Positions 31,939 through 40,762 of a stretch of 42,744 nucleotides of DNA are shown here, in pieces. The stretch is from an uncultured Acidobacteriia bacterium (GTDB lineage Bacteria > Acidobacteriota > Terriglobia > Bryobacterales > Bryobacteraceae): contig CAIYHG010000164.1 of the NCBI GenBank assembly GCA_903925975.1, forward strand, positions 1 through 42,744. Direction: 5' to 3'. The notes beneath the pieces were generated by a model. That model did no database searches. It saw nothing but the letters and a program-made list of their open reading frames with translations, and was not told where the DNA came from. How positions within the stretch are numbered: position 1 is the stretch's first letter; each line of letters starts with the position of its first letter. The translations under genes were made by a program, and so were the position numbers.

Positions 31939-33789
31939 ATGTGCGGAATCGTCGGCTATATCGGTTCTCAAAAAGCGGCTCCCATTATCCTCGAAGGCTT
32001 GAAACGGCTGGAGTACCGCGGCTACGACTCAGCCGGTCTCGCGGTTCTCTGCAATGACGAGCTCGCGGTTCGCCGCGCCAAGGGGAAGCTCCGCAATCTC
32101 GAAGAAGCCGTCCGCATGAACCCCGTGGATGGCCAGTACGGCATTGGCCACACCCGCTGGGCCACGCACGGGCGCCCCACCGAGGAAAACGCCCATCCGC
32201 ACCGCGATTGCAAAGGCGAGATCGTCGTCGTTCACAACGGCATCGTCGAAAACTATCTTCCCTTGAAGCGCCTCCTCGAAGCCGAGGGGCACGTCTTCAA
32301 GACGGAAACCGATACCGAAGTCATCGCCCACCTGGTGGAGAAGCATTTCTCCGGCAACCTCGAAGCCGCGGTTCGCGCCGCGGTCAAGGAAGTCACGGGC
32401 GTCTTCGCGCTGGCCGTAATCGCGCGTTCCGATCCGAACAAGATCGTCGCCGCGCGCAATGGCCCGCCCGTTGTCATCGGCATCGGCGACAACGAATATT
32501 TCGTCGCTTCCGACGTTCCGGCCATCCTCAGCCACACCCGCGACATGTTCTTCCTGGCGGATGGCGATATGGCCGTGCTCACCGCCGGCGGCGTCGTTCT
32601 CACCGATCTCGACGGCCACCCCGTGCACCGCCAGCTTTCGCACATTCTCTGGGACCCCATCATGGCGGAAAAGGGCGGCTACAAGCACTTCATGCTCAAG
32701 GAGATCTTCGAGCAGCCGCGCGCCGTTCGGGATACCACTCTGGGCCGGGTGGGTCAGGAGAGCGGGCGCATCTTCCTTGATGAAATGGATATCCGCCCCG
32801 AGGAGTTCGCCCGCGTCCGCCACGTCAAGATCATCGCCTGCGGCACCAGTTGGCACGCCGGTCTGGCCGGCAAGTTCATGATCGAGAAGCTCGCCCGGAT
32901 TCCCGTCGAAGTGGATTACGGCAGCGAATTCCGTTACCGCGACCCGATCCTGAGCGACGACACTCTTACGGTCGTGATCTCGCAATCCGGCGAAACCGCC
33001 GACACCTTGGCCGCGCAGCGCGAAGCCAAGTCAAAGGGTTCCAAGACGCTGGCCATCTGCAATGTGGTCGGCTCGATGATCACCCGCGAGGCGGCCGGCA
33101 ACATCATCACCCATGCCGGTCCCGAGATCGGCGTCGCCTCCACCAAGGCATTTACCTGCCAGTTGACGGCGCTTTTCATTCTGGCCATGCATCTCGGTCA
33201 GGCCAGCGGCCGCTTGGATGACAGCGCTTCGAAAGCCCTAGTGCAGGAACTGCTGCGCGCGCCCGGCAAACTCGAAACCATCCTATCCAACGACGCCGTC
33301 TATGAGGCGCTCGGCCGCGAATTGCACCGCGCCAAGGATTTTCTCTTCCTCGGGCGCGGCATTCATTTCCCCATCGCTCTCGAAGGCGCCCTCAAGCTCA
33401 AGGAGATTTCCTATATCCACGCCGAAGGCTATCCCGCCGGCGAGATGAAGCACGGGCCCAACGCCTTGATCGACGAGAACCTTCCCGTCGTGGTCATCGC
33501 CACTCGCGATGCGTCTGACCCGGAGAGCTGCATTCTCTACGAGAAGACCCTGTCCAATATTCAGGAAGTTAAGGCGCGCGAAGGCATCGTGGTGGCGCTT
33601 GTGACTCAGGGCGACGAGGAAGTCCGTAAGGTCGCCGACCACATCGTCGAGATTCCGCCTTCGAGCGAATTGATTTCCCCGATACTCGAAATCGTGCCGC
33701 TGCAACTGCTGGCGTATCACATCGCCGTGCGCCGCGGTTGCGACGTAGATCAGCCGCGCAACCTGGCCAAAAGCGTCACAGTGGAATAA
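31939..33789 (+). CDS. glmS: Glutamine--fructose-6-phosphate aminotransferase (isomerizing)
   Basis: The 616-residue enzyme makes glucosamine-6-phosphate for UDP-GlcNAc and thus peptidoglycan. The N-terminal nucleophile is Cys2 ([11 protein letters not shown]), exposed on Met removal. The glutaminase domain (about 1-240; [20 protein letters not shown]) is followed by two SIS sugar-phosphate domains ([29 protein letters not shown]; the later [14 protein letters not shown]) and the C-terminal [15 protein letters not shown]. Length and motifs are standard. No glmS ribozyme or Shine-Dalgarno lies upstream; a perfect TATAAT directly abuts the start. Confidence 0.97.
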   Translation: MCGIVGYIGSQKAAPIILEGLKRLEYRGYDSAGLAVLCNDELAVRRAKGKLRNLEEAVRMNPVDGQYGIGHTRWATHGRPTEENAHPHRDCKGEIVVVHNGIVENYLPLKRLLEAEGHVFKTETDTEVIAHLVEKHFSGNLEAAVRAAVKEVTGVFALAVIARSDPNKIVAARNGPPVVIGIGDNEYFVASDVPAILSHTRDMFFLADGDMAVLTAGGVVLTDLDGHPVHRQLSHILWDPIMAEKGGYKHFMLKEIFEQPRAVRDTTLGRVGQESGRIFLDEMDIRPEEFARVRHVKIIACGTSWHAGLAGKFMIEKLARIPVEVDYGSEFRYRDPILSDDTLTVVISQSGETADTLAAQREAKSKGSKTLAICNVVGSMITREAAGNIITHAGPEIGVASTKAFTCQLTALFILAMHLGQASGRLDDSASKALVQELLRAPGKLETILSNDAVYEALGRELHRAKDFLFLGRGIHFPIALEGALKLKEISYIHAEGYPAGEMKHGPNALIDENLPVVVIATRDASDPESCILYEKTLSNIQEVKAREGIVVALVTQGDEEVRKVADHIVEIPPSSELISPILEIVPLQLLAYHIAVRRGCDVDQPRNLAKSVTVE

Positions 33790-33800
33790 CGCCTGCCCAA

Positions 33801-33880
33801 GTGGGGCAATCCTGGCTGCGGACCCGCTCTCCAGCGGGTCCAGCCGCCTGAAAAGGCGTCCGCCGGCAGCATTGCCCCCG
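33801..33880. repeat. GTGGGGC-family palindrome, probable two-way terminator
   Basis: Outer arms GGGGCAAT (33803-33810) and ATTGCCCC (33871-33878) enclose GGACCCGCT-ctcc-AGCGGGTCC and a smaller G/C hairpin (GGCGTCCGCC). The GGACCCGCT hairpin matches the one between ftsA and ftsZ. It fills the gap between convergent glmS and fabG. Confidence 0.85.
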
Positions 33881-33912
33881 CCTCAAGAGATTCCGGGATG
33901 GAACCCGGGAAG

Positions 33913-34647
33913 CTACATGTACATTCCGCCGTTTACCGCCAGCACGTGCCCGGTGATGTACGACGCGTCTTCGCTTACCAGGAACTTCACCGCGTTGGCG
34001 ATGTCCGTGGGCGTGCCCATGCGGGCCAGGGGAACCTGCGCGAGCATCTTCTGCTTCAGTTCCTCGGGCAGCACGGCGGTCATGTCGGTGGCGATGAATC
34101 CGGGCGCCACGGCGTTCACCGTGATGTTGCGGCTGCCGATCTCCTGCGCCAAGGCCTTGGTCATCCCGATCAGGCCCGCTTTCGAGGCCGCATAATTGGC
34201 CTGCCCGGGGGCGCCGGCCTGTCCCACCACCGAGGCCATATTCACAATCCGGCCCCAACGCGCCTTCATCATTCCAGGCAGCGCCTGCTGCGCCGCATAG
34301 AACGCCCCGAAAAGGTTGATCTTGAGCACCAGTTCCCAATCGGCCGGTTTCATGCGCATCGCCAGGCCGTCCCGGGTGATGCCGGCGTTGTTCACCAGAA
34401 TGTCCACGCGCCCCTTCTCGGCAAACACCTTGGCAAAGCCCTGCTTGATTGAATCCTGGGACGAAATGTCCAGGTCGAGCGTCATCGCCTCCCCGCCGCC
34501 CTCCCGGATTTCGGTGGCGACTTTCTCGTTATTCTCCACCTCGGGCGACGCGATCACAATGAAGTGGCCGAGCCGCGCCAGGGTCAGAGCCGTCTCCCGG
34601 CCGATCCCGCGGCTTGCTCCGGTAATGAAGGCAATGCGATTGGACAT
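33913..34647 (-). CDS. fabG: 3-oxoacyl-[acyl-carrier-protein] reductase (SDR family)
   Basis: The 244-residue short-chain dehydrogenase has the nucleotide loop TGASRGIG (about 9-16), NNAG (86-89), and the catalytic tetrad Asn111, Ser139, Tyr152 and Lys156. The C-terminal VSEDASYITGHVLAVNGGMYM is characteristic of FabG. It would reduce beta-ketoacyl-ACP with NADPH in fatty acid synthesis. AGGAGA lies 6 nt before the ATG at 34647. It diverges from the UbiD-like gene, the starts only 42 nt apart. Many SDRs look alike, so another substrate cannot be ruled out. Confidence 0.88.
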   Translation of the reverse strand: MSNRIAFITGASRGIGRETALTLARLGHFIVIASPEVENNEKVATEIREGGGEAMTLDLDISSQDSIKQGFAKVFAEKGRVDILVNNAGITRDGLAMRMKPADWELVLKINLFGAFYAAQQALPGMMKARWGRIVNMASVVGQAGAPGQANYAASKAGLIGMTKALAQEIGSRNITVNAVAPGFIATDMTAVLPEELKQKMLAQVPLARMGTPTDIANAVKFLVSEDASYITGHVLAVNGGMYM

Positions 34648-34679
34648 GGTGTCTCCTTGCATGTGGTATTAAACTCAAC

Positions 34680-34685
34680 ATCATA
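34680..34685 (-). promoter_or_regulatory. Candidate -10 for fabG in the 42-nt divergent gap
   Basis: Minus-strand TATGAT lies 32 nt upstream of the fabG ATG. The same 42-nt gap must also start the ubiD-like gene, whose ATG has no visible ribosome site, so the two genes share a minimal promoter region. Confidence 0.3.
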
Positions 34686-34689
34686 CATT

Positions 34690-36135
34690 ATGGCTTATCG
34701 CGACTTGCGCGACTTCATCCGTGCCCTTGAGGAAAACCGGGAACTCAAGCGCATTCCGTTCGAGGTGGACCCGGTCCTTGAGATCACCGAATTCGCCGAC
34801 CGGGCCGTGAAAACGGGCGGTCCCGCGCTCCTTTTCGAGAAGCCCAAAGGCTACGGCATCCCCGTGCTGATCAACTCCTTCGCCTCCCAGCGGAAGATGG
34901 AAATCGCGCTCGAAACCCCGTCGCTTGAAGACGTGGCCGCCCGCATTTCGGAGTTTCTCGAAATGCGCGCGCCCGAGGGCCTGATCGGCAAGATCAAGAT
35001 GTTGCCGAAACTGGCCGAGATGGGCGCGTTCTTCCCCAAGACGGTGTCGCAAGGCCCCTGCCAGGAGGTTGTCCAGACCGAGGGCTTCTCCCTTTTCGAT
35101 ATTCCCGTCCTGAAGTGCTGGCCCGAGGATGGCGGCCGCTTCATCACCCTGCCGCTGGTCTTCTCCCGCAACCCCGATACCGGCAAGCGCAATTGCGGCA
35201 TGTACCGCATGCAGATCTTCGACGAGCGCACGGCCGGCATGCACTGGCAAACCCACAAGCAGGGCGCCGAACACTACCGCCGCATGGCGGCCCAGGGAAT
35301 GCGCCGCATGGACGTTGCCGTCGCCATCGGCGCCGACCCCGCCACCATGTATTCGGCCATCCTGCCCCTGCCGCCCGATCTCGACGAGATGATGGTTTCG
35401 GGCTTCCTGCGCCGCAGCCCAGTCGAGATGGTGAAGTGCAAGACCTGCGACCTCGAAGTCCCCGCCAACGCCGAGTTCGTCCTCGAAGGTTACGTCGAAA
35501 TCGGGGAACTGCGCACGGAAGGGCCCTTCGGCGACCACACCGGCTTCTACTCGCTGGCCGACGAGTACCCCGTCTTTCACGTTACCTGCATCACGCGCCG
35601 CCGCGACCCCATCTACGCCACCACCATCGTCGGCCCGCCGCCCATGGAAGACTACTTCATGGCCAAGGCCATCGAGCGCATCTTCCTGCCGCTCATGCGC
35701 ACGCAACTGCCCGAAGTGCGTGATATCTGCATGCCCGCGGAGGGCGTGGTCCATAACCTGATTCTGGTGTCGATCCGCAAGTCGTATCCCGGCCACGCCC
35801 GCAAAGTAATGCACGCCATCTGGGGCCTCGGCCAAGCCATGTTCTCGAAGTGCATCATCGTGGTGGATGAAGATGTGGACGTGCAGAACGTGCGCGAGGT
35901 GGCCTGGAAGGCGTTGAACAACATCGACCCGGAACGCGACATTCAATTCGTCATGGGCCCGGTGGATTCGCTCGACCACGCCAGCCGCCTGCCCAACTAC
36001 GGCTCCAAAATGGGCGTGGACGCCACGAAGAAATGGCCCGGCGAAGGCTTCACGCGCCCCTGGCCCGGCGTGATAGGTATGCCGCCCGACGTCAAGCAGC
36101 GTGTGGACGCTCTATGGAAGCAAGCTGGCCTATAG
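34690..36135 (+). CDS. UbiD-family decarboxylase (prenylated-FMN type), likely menaquinone synthesis
   Basis: The 481-residue protein belongs to the UbiD family, which decarboxylates aromatic acids using prenylated FMN made by UbiX. Arg173 (MYRMQIFDE), Glu277 and Asp282 in RTEGPFGDHTGFYS match the catalytic Arg-Glu-Glu/Asp network; MHWQTHKQGA matches the cofactor region. With mqnC at 41556-42587, the likeliest role is the decarboxylation late in futalosine-type menaquinone synthesis (MqnL-like). Ubiquinone or another aromatic acid as target is less likely. ATG 34690 starts MAYRDLRDFI, a normal family start; the frame upstream lies inside fabG. Confidence 0.88.
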   Translation: MAYRDLRDFIRALEENRELKRIPFEVDPVLEITEFADRAVKTGGPALLFEKPKGYGIPVLINSFASQRKMEIALETPSLEDVAARISEFLEMRAPEGLIGKIKMLPKLAEMGAFFPKTVSQGPCQEVVQTEGFSLFDIPVLKCWPEDGGRFITLPLVFSRNPDTGKRNCGMYRMQIFDERTAGMHWQTHKQGAEHYRRMAAQGMRRMDVAVAIGADPATMYSAILPLPPDLDEMMVSGFLRRSPVEMVKCKTCDLEVPANAEFVLEGYVEIGELRTEGPFGDHTGFYSLADEYPVFHVTCITRRRDPIYATTIVGPPPMEDYFMAKAIERIFLPLMRTQLPEVRDICMPAEGVVHNLILVSIRKSYPGHARKVMHAIWGLGQAMFSKCIIVVDEDVDVQNVREVAWKALNNIDPERDIQFVMGPVDSLDHASRLPNYGSKMGVDATKKWPGEGFTRPWPGVIGMPPDVKQRVDALWKQAGL

Positions 36136-36158
36136 CCCCCCTTGCGACGCCCCAGGCT

Positions 36159-36208
36159 GTGGCGCGGGCTTCAGCCTGCAGAGCCGACATTCATGTCGGC
36201 TTTTCTTC
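36159..36208 (+). terminator. GTGGCGC...GTCGGC repeat, copy 2, with terminator character
   Basis: GTGGCGC and a first hairpin (GCGGGC-TTCA-GCCTGC) are followed by AGCCGACAT-TC-ATGTCGGCT (36182-36201) and TTTTCTTC. Placed 23 nt after the ubiD-like stop, it can act as an intrinsic terminator. It is the second copy of the element at 28484-28529. Confidence 0.75.
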
Positions 36209-36305
36209 GCCGGCTCCACAGGCCCTGGCTGTCCACCCCACTACGGTGACCTCTGTCAAGTGGAAGCGGGCGGGCCCGTGATGCTAGGATAGGAAAGTCC
36301 ATTGT

Positions 36306-36383
36306 GGTGGGCGTAGCTCAGCTTGGTAGAGCGCCGGATTGTGGTTCCGGTGGTCGAGGGTTCGAATCCCTCCGCCCACCCCA
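36306..36383 (+). tRNA. tRNA-His (anticodon GUG)
   Basis: The cloverleaf has acceptor arms GTGGGCG (36307-36313) and CGCCCAC (36373-36379). The extra 5' G (36306) faces discriminator C (36380), the hallmark of histidine tRNA; CCA is encoded (36381-36383). The anticodon loop reads TTGTGGT. The T arm GGGTTCGAATCCC is standard. Confidence 0.96.
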
Positions 36384-36420
36384 TTTTGGATTCCTGTAGT
36401 CCCCTCCCACAGGTTCTAAC

Positions 36421-39279
36421 TTACTGGGTCACCGTCAAACTGGCCGCCGCGCTCGCAACGCCTCCTATTGTTACCACTACCGGCTGGCTCCCGAGGCTCG
36501 CGTTCAAAGGCACGGTGAAGTCGATCTGCAACACTCCGATCGACCAGCTCGGAATCCCTATATACGTCGTGGCTGCCGTCGCGCCTCCGACGGTCACCAC
36601 TGTCACTTGAGCCGGCGCCGGCGTAACGCCGCTCGCGGGAAGCGCTCCGGTCGGGACCGTGGGCGATACCGCGCCCTGCCCAGTCACGTAGAGTTCGATC
36701 GTTTGCCCGCGCGCTGCTGTGGGGGTCACCACCAGAGCGCCATTGGTATCCGTGAAGATGCCCGGCGCGGCCGCCGACATGGCGATGGTTGCGCTTGCCG
36801 TCTGCCCGTTGTTGCTTACCACCACCGTTGCCGTCCCGGTGGCTGCCGTTTCGTAGGGGATTTGCGCGTTCACCTGCGTCGGCGAAATGTAATAAACCGG
36901 CGCTTTTGCGCCGTTTACGGTCACGTACGCGTTATCCAGGCTGGTTGGCAGCGGTATCGTGGTGGCCGCGCTGGTCGAAGAGGCCAACTGCGCGCCGAAT
37001 ATCGAGAGGATCATCCCCGGCGCGTAAGTCTGCTTCCACGAAGCGCCGTTCGCGATCCCGGAGATAGAGGGCGTAACGGAAAGAGCCAGCGTGGTCGAAG
37101 CCGCGGCGGCCGAAAACAGCGGGTCGCCGTCGTACGTCACCGTAATGGTGTTGCTGCCCGCGCTCAGCATGCTCGCCGATCCGCTGAGCGTGAGCGTAGA
37201 GGTTGCGGTCCCCGCGGCTCCCGCCAGCGTTCCCGTGCCAAGCGTCACGCCACCGATCTTGAACGTCACCGTGCCCGTGGGCGTAGCGCTGCCGCCGCTC
37301 GTCACGGTTGCCTTGAGCGTGCTGCTGCCAGAAGCCGAAATGCTGGCGGGGCTGGCCTCGAGCGTAATCGTCACGGTGCTGCTGACGGGAAGCGAGCCCG
37401 TCGCCCATGCGAGCACGAAGTTATACGCGTCCACCGATCCCAAACCCGTCACCTGGTCATACCCCGCGCCGGCGCTGTAACCCACCGAGGTCGTGGTTGT
37501 GCCTCCGGTACAGCGCGGGCCGGTGCAACTGGTGGCGCTCACGATGTTGTTCCCCGTTGTGACGTCGTGAAACGCCGCTGGAGACGACGCGGCCATGCTG
37601 TAGAGCTTCGTGTTGACGTTCCCCAGGCCCGCTCCGGATGCCTTCCCGCTCGATGCCACGTACTGGTTCAGAAGCGCGAGAACTCCCGCGAACGAGGGCG
37701 CGCCGGCCGAGGTTCCGCCGAAGACATACCACCCGGTGTCCCGTCCGGAAGTCGTATAGACCATGTATCCGTCGTGTTGCGCCGAGGCAGGGTACGATAC
37801 GTCGGGCACGTCTCTCGCGCCGTCGTTGGGAACGCCGGGCCCGGTCTGCCACGAAGGCTTGGAAAAGAACTGGCTGGCGCCGCCTCCGCTCGAGGCCGGG
37901 TCGTTCGTGGCGCTGTCGTTCCACGAGGTTTCGGGGATGTAGGCAAGCGCGGATGCCTTGGTAGTCGAGTAGTTGCTGCTGTTCCAATAGCTGCCGCTGC
38001 CCTCGCTGAGCGTCGTGCCGCCGATCGCGGTCACCTCCGGAATGCTCGCCGGGATGTCCGTGGCCAAGGACAAGCTACTGCTCGCTCCGCCGAACGGCCC
38101 GCTCGACGCCTGGTAACAGTCGGCCGCCCCGGAATCGCCCGATGACGCCACCCAGGTGATCCCCTGCGCGTTCGCCTGTTTCGCCCACGTCCGCAAGGTC
38201 AGCGTGTCCGACTGCGTCGCGGACTCTTCGCACATGCCGTAGCTCATGCTCAGCACCGGCGCCAGGTTCTGGTCGATGGCGTATTGCACTGCATCCGTAA
38301 CGTCGTACGAATACACGAAAATCAGGCTGACGTTGCGCGCCACGCCCGAAGCCCATTCCAGGTCTAGGTCAGATTCCTGGGCGTCGCCATCGCTCGTCCC
38401 GGGGTCGCGCGTGTTCGGCACGAGCAGCGTGGTCAAATTAGCGCTCGAAAGGCCGAAATTGGCGCGAAACGCGGCAAGGTTTCCGGTATTGATGCGGCTC
38501 TGGCCCACCACCACAATCTTCTGGCCGGTCCCATCGTATCCGGAGTTGAGAAGCGCGTTCACGTTGAATATCGTAGTGAAGTCGTCCGGCGCCAGGTAGT
38601 GGTTGCCGCTCTGGCCCGTATAGGCCGGGCTGAAGCCATTCGGCGCGGCGTCGAGTCGCATCATCTTCCGGGCTCTGGCTTTGAGCCGGAAATTGTGCAG
38701 TCCGTGGATCGCCTGCACCATACCCTGCAGCGCGGCGGGCAGCGTTGGGTCCGTCGCATTGGCGTAGTGGCTCTCGCCGTCTATCAGGTACATGCGGATA
38801 TTCGCGCGAAAAGCGGTTCCAAACGAGCCGGCCGTACCCTTCACCGAGACCGCGTTCCGCGCTCGCGCCACGTTCGTAACGGTCAGTCCCTGGCCTTCCA
38901 GCCAGGCGGTGATTCTGCCGATGTCGTCCTGGCTTGCGCCGAAGCGTTCCGCGTACTGCTCTGGCGTCAGCCATTGGTGGTAGCTCTTCGATGCCGCGTC
39001 CTGCTGCTCGGCGAGCAATCGGTCTAGTTCAGCTTGCTGGCTGGCCGAGGGCTTCAGCACTAGCGTCACGCTATCCAGTTCCAGGGAAGCTGCGGCCGGT
39101 CCCCGGTCGTACTCGCTCCTCGCCTCGGGGTGAACCTGTCCGCCGAGAGTGAAGCGCCGTGCGGCGGAGATCGGCCCGTTGATCCTGCTCGGCTGGGCGG
39201 CGAGAGCGCCGCCCCATAGGAAAAACATGGCCAGGATCGCCAGGGGTTGCGTCAAAGATCGGGGGTTGGGCTTGGGCAT
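36421..39279 (-). CDS. Secreted S53 (sedolisin/kumamolisin) peptidase with Ig-like and Solibacter C-terminal domains
   Basis: This 952-residue exported protein has a signal peptide (about 1-28), a pro-kumamolisin activation domain (about 60-205) and an S53 catalytic domain (about 225-635). The S53 residues are Glu302 and Asp306 (QESDLDLEW), Asp382 (SSGDSGA, oxyanion) and nucleophile Ser524 (GGTSAGAP); YDQVTGLGS is near the calcium site. An Ig-like repeat (about 644-740) and the TIGR03437-type Solibacter C-terminal domain (about 742-950; ANGASWKQTYAPGMILSIFG) follow. Such enzymes are acid endopeptidases, suiting an acidic-soil scavenger. No ribosome site is seen at 39279; TTAGAT lies 9 nt upstream. 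Confidence 0.93.
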   Translation of the reverse strand: MPKPNPRSLTQPLAILAMFFLWGGALAAQPSRINGPISAARRFTLGGQVHPEARSEYDRGPAAASLELDSVTLVLKPSASQQAELDRLLAEQQDAASKSYHQWLTPEQYAERFGASQDDIGRITAWLEGQGLTVTNVARARNAVSVKGTAGSFGTAFRANIRMYLIDGESHYANATDPTLPAALQGMVQAIHGLHNFRLKARARKMMRLDAAPNGFSPAYTGQSGNHYLAPDDFTTIFNVNALLNSGYDGTGQKIVVVGQSRINTGNLAAFRANFGLSSANLTTLLVPNTRDPGTSDGDAQESDLDLEWASGVARNVSLIFVYSYDVTDAVQYAIDQNLAPVLSMSYGMCEESATQSDTLTLRTWAKQANAQGITWVASSGDSGAADCYQASSGPFGGASSSLSLATDIPASIPEVTAIGGTTLSEGSGSYWNSSNYSTTKASALAYIPETSWNDSATNDPASSGGGASQFFSKPSWQTGPGVPNDGARDVPDVSYPASAQHDGYMVYTTSGRDTGWYVFGGTSAGAPSFAGVLALLNQYVASSGKASGAGLGNVNTKLYSMAASSPAAFHDVTTGNNIVSATSCTGPRCTGGTTTTSVGYSAGAGYDQVTGLGSVDAYNFVLAWATGSLPVSSTVTITLEASPASISASGSSTLKATVTSGGSATPTGTVTFKIGGVTLGTGTLAGAAGTATSTLTLSGSASMLSAGSNTITVTYDGDPLFSAAAASTTLALSVTPSISGIANGASWKQTYAPGMILSIFGAQLASSTSAATTIPLPTSLDNAYVTVNGAKAPVYYISPTQVNAQIPYETAATGTATVVVSNNGQTASATIAMSAAAPGIFTDTNGALVVTPTAARGQTIELYVTGQGAVSPTVPTGALPASGVTPAPAQVTVVTVGGATAATTYIGIPSWSIGVLQIDFTVPLNASLGSQPVVVTIGGVASAAASLTVTQ

Positions 39280-39460
39280 GTGGCGCTGATCTAACGACGG
39301 CTACATCGCGACGCGCGTTCCAACTGCCCCCGGTTCCGTCCTGCAAGCTGGGGACCGGGGTGGAAGGCGACATCCGCCGCTATAGGGTCAGACGAGAGAA
39401 ACGGAGTGAGGGTTTACCTTGGGATCTGCCGCCGCAGGAGGGGTGTTCGTGGTTGCCTGA

Positions 39461-39494
39461 TGGGTGGCCGCGGTTTGGGAACCCCGGCCACCCA
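39461..39494. terminator. Strong hairpin downstream of the EXORDIUM-like gene
   Basis: TGGGTGGCCG (39461-39470) pairs perfectly with CGGCCACCCA (39485-39494), with an inner GGTT/AACC stem and a TGGG loop. It lies 44-77 nt past the stop of the minus-strand gene at 39538. No T-run follows on that strand, so termination is plausible but not textbook. The rest of 39280-39537 shows nothing recognisable. Confidence 0.5.
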
Positions 39495-39537
39495 CTCGAA
39501 CCTTGGTGTCTATGACTTCCAACTCTGCAACGCGCGT

Positions 39538-40470
39538 CTACTGGGCCTTGGTGACGTAGTTGACGTAGCACAGGCTGTTCGCATCGAGTTCCCGCTGAAT
39601 CAGGAACGGGCGCGTGCCGCCCGCCGGCGTGGCGAGCGTCATGTTGTAGAACGCTCCGCCGGATGTTTGCGAGAGTGATTGGCCGAACGTCCACGCGCAT
39701 TTGTCCGCGTTCTCGTAGCCGCTGGAATCATACCAGGCGTTCAAGTTCGGGTCCGTCTGCGTTTCTTCAAGTTCGTGGGCGATCACCGATACCATGCCGT
39801 CCACGCCCGCGTTGCCGTTAGGGCCGGTGGTCTGCATCGAGCAGGCGTTCAGGCAGCGATTCGCATTTCCTACAAACGAGTACTTGATGTTTGTTCCCGC
39901 CACCGTCCCATAAGTGTGCCAGCCGCAATAGCGCGTACAGAAACCCGAGGTTTCGTTCACGTCCGACGATGTGAGCACGAAGTAGATTCCGTTGCCGTCT
40001 TTCGGCAGTTTGCCAGCACCGATGGCATTGCTCACAATCGAGGCGACCTTGCGGTCGGTCAGGTTCACACCCTGCGAATAGTTATCGGCGTACGCGCCGC
40101 CCACCGTGAAGTTCGCGGAAACGCCGGAGTAAGAGGCGTTGGTTGCGTAATACGGAGAGCCCTTCAGTCCGAACAGAAAATCGGTAACAATCTTCTGTCC
40201 GGCGGGCGTATCGCTCCCATTGCTCTGGTTCCAGTTGCCGTACCAGATCAGATAGGCTGCTGGCGTTGCCATGATCGGTCCGCCGTGGTACGTAATCGCC
40301 GGCGTGATGACACCCGCCGAGCCCGCCGGTGGATTGCCGGCTTCAAAGTGGGGGTTCGTCCGGTGAAAGATGATGTTGGGCGGCCCTCCGATCTCCACGG
40401 GCTGAGCCAGGGCGTTGCACGCCAAGGCTGACAGCGCGATAGCTACAAGCATCCCCTTTGACGTCTGCAT
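39538..40470 (-). CDS. Secreted EXORDIUM / phosphate-induced-protein-1-like protein
   Basis: The 310-residue protein has a signal peptide (MQTSKGMLVAIALSALACNA...LA, cleavage about residue 23). The body resembles plant EXORDIUM / phi-1 proteins (PF04674): ITYHGGPIM, then AAYLIWYGNW, YFVLTSSDVNE, and VSVIAHELEETQTDPNLNAW followed by CAWTFG and LCYVNYV. The HELEE stretch resembles a metal-binding HExxE site, but catalytic activity is not established for the family. Several cysteines suggest disulfides. GAGGGAAGAAG precedes the ATG at 40470, and a -10-like TATACT lies at 40529-40534. It neighbours a secreted peptidase on the same strand; a role at the cell surface is inference. Confidence 0.82.
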   Translation of the reverse strand: MQTSKGMLVAIALSALACNALAQPVEIGGPPNIIFHRTNPHFEAGNPPAGSAGVITPAITYHGGPIMATPAAYLIWYGNWNQSNGSDTPAGQKIVTDFLFGLKGSPYYATNASYSGVSANFTVGGAYADNYSQGVNLTDRKVASIVSNAIGAGKLPKDGNGIYFVLTSSDVNETSGFCTRYCGWHTYGTVAGTNIKYSFVGNANRCLNACSMQTTGPNGNAGVDGMVSVIAHELEETQTDPNLNAWYDSSGYENADKCAWTFGQSLSQTSGGAFYNMTLATPAGGTRPFLIQRELDANSLCYVNYVTKAQ

Positions 40471-40528
40471 GATCTTCTTCCCTCAATTAGGCGATTTGAC
40501 CTGTCTGGTGCAAACCAAATTGCTTTGA

Positions 40529-40534
40529 AGTATA
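40529..40534 (-). promoter_or_regulatory. Candidate -10 for the EXORDIUM-like gene
   Basis: Minus-strand TATACT (5 of 6) lies 58 nt before the ATG at 40470; no strong -35 at 17 nt. The 292-nt divergent gap (40471-40762) otherwise holds only the promoter-like pair listed for the plus-strand gene. Confidence 0.35.
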
Positions 40535-40688
40535 CACAAACCCGCCGTTGTTATTGCCCGAACGGCGCCGGCGGGAGTGAGATCTATTACTGTTTAGGTC
40601 GAAGAAATGAATCGGCTCCAATGAGTCTTATTGGATGGTGGTATTTCCCACACAACACTAGGGTGTTTCCCTTACTCGCCTTTCTTTC

Positions 40689-40719
40689 TTGGGCGGAATT
40701 ATGCGATTCTAAGTATAAG
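40689..40719 (+). promoter_or_regulatory. Candidate promoter of the gene at 40763
   Basis: TTGGGC (40689-40694) and TATAAG (40714-40719; 5 of 6) are 19 nt apart. A start near 40726 would give a 37-nt leader. Confidence 0.35.
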
Positions 40720-40762
40720 AACCCAGTCTGAATTTGCACTGCCAAGAGGCTGGACTGTGAGA

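Noticed and set aside
36607-38145. 512-codon plus-strand frame opposite the S53 peptidase
   Set aside because: Arg/Gly-rich shadow frame; the minus strand carries intact S53 catalytic residues.
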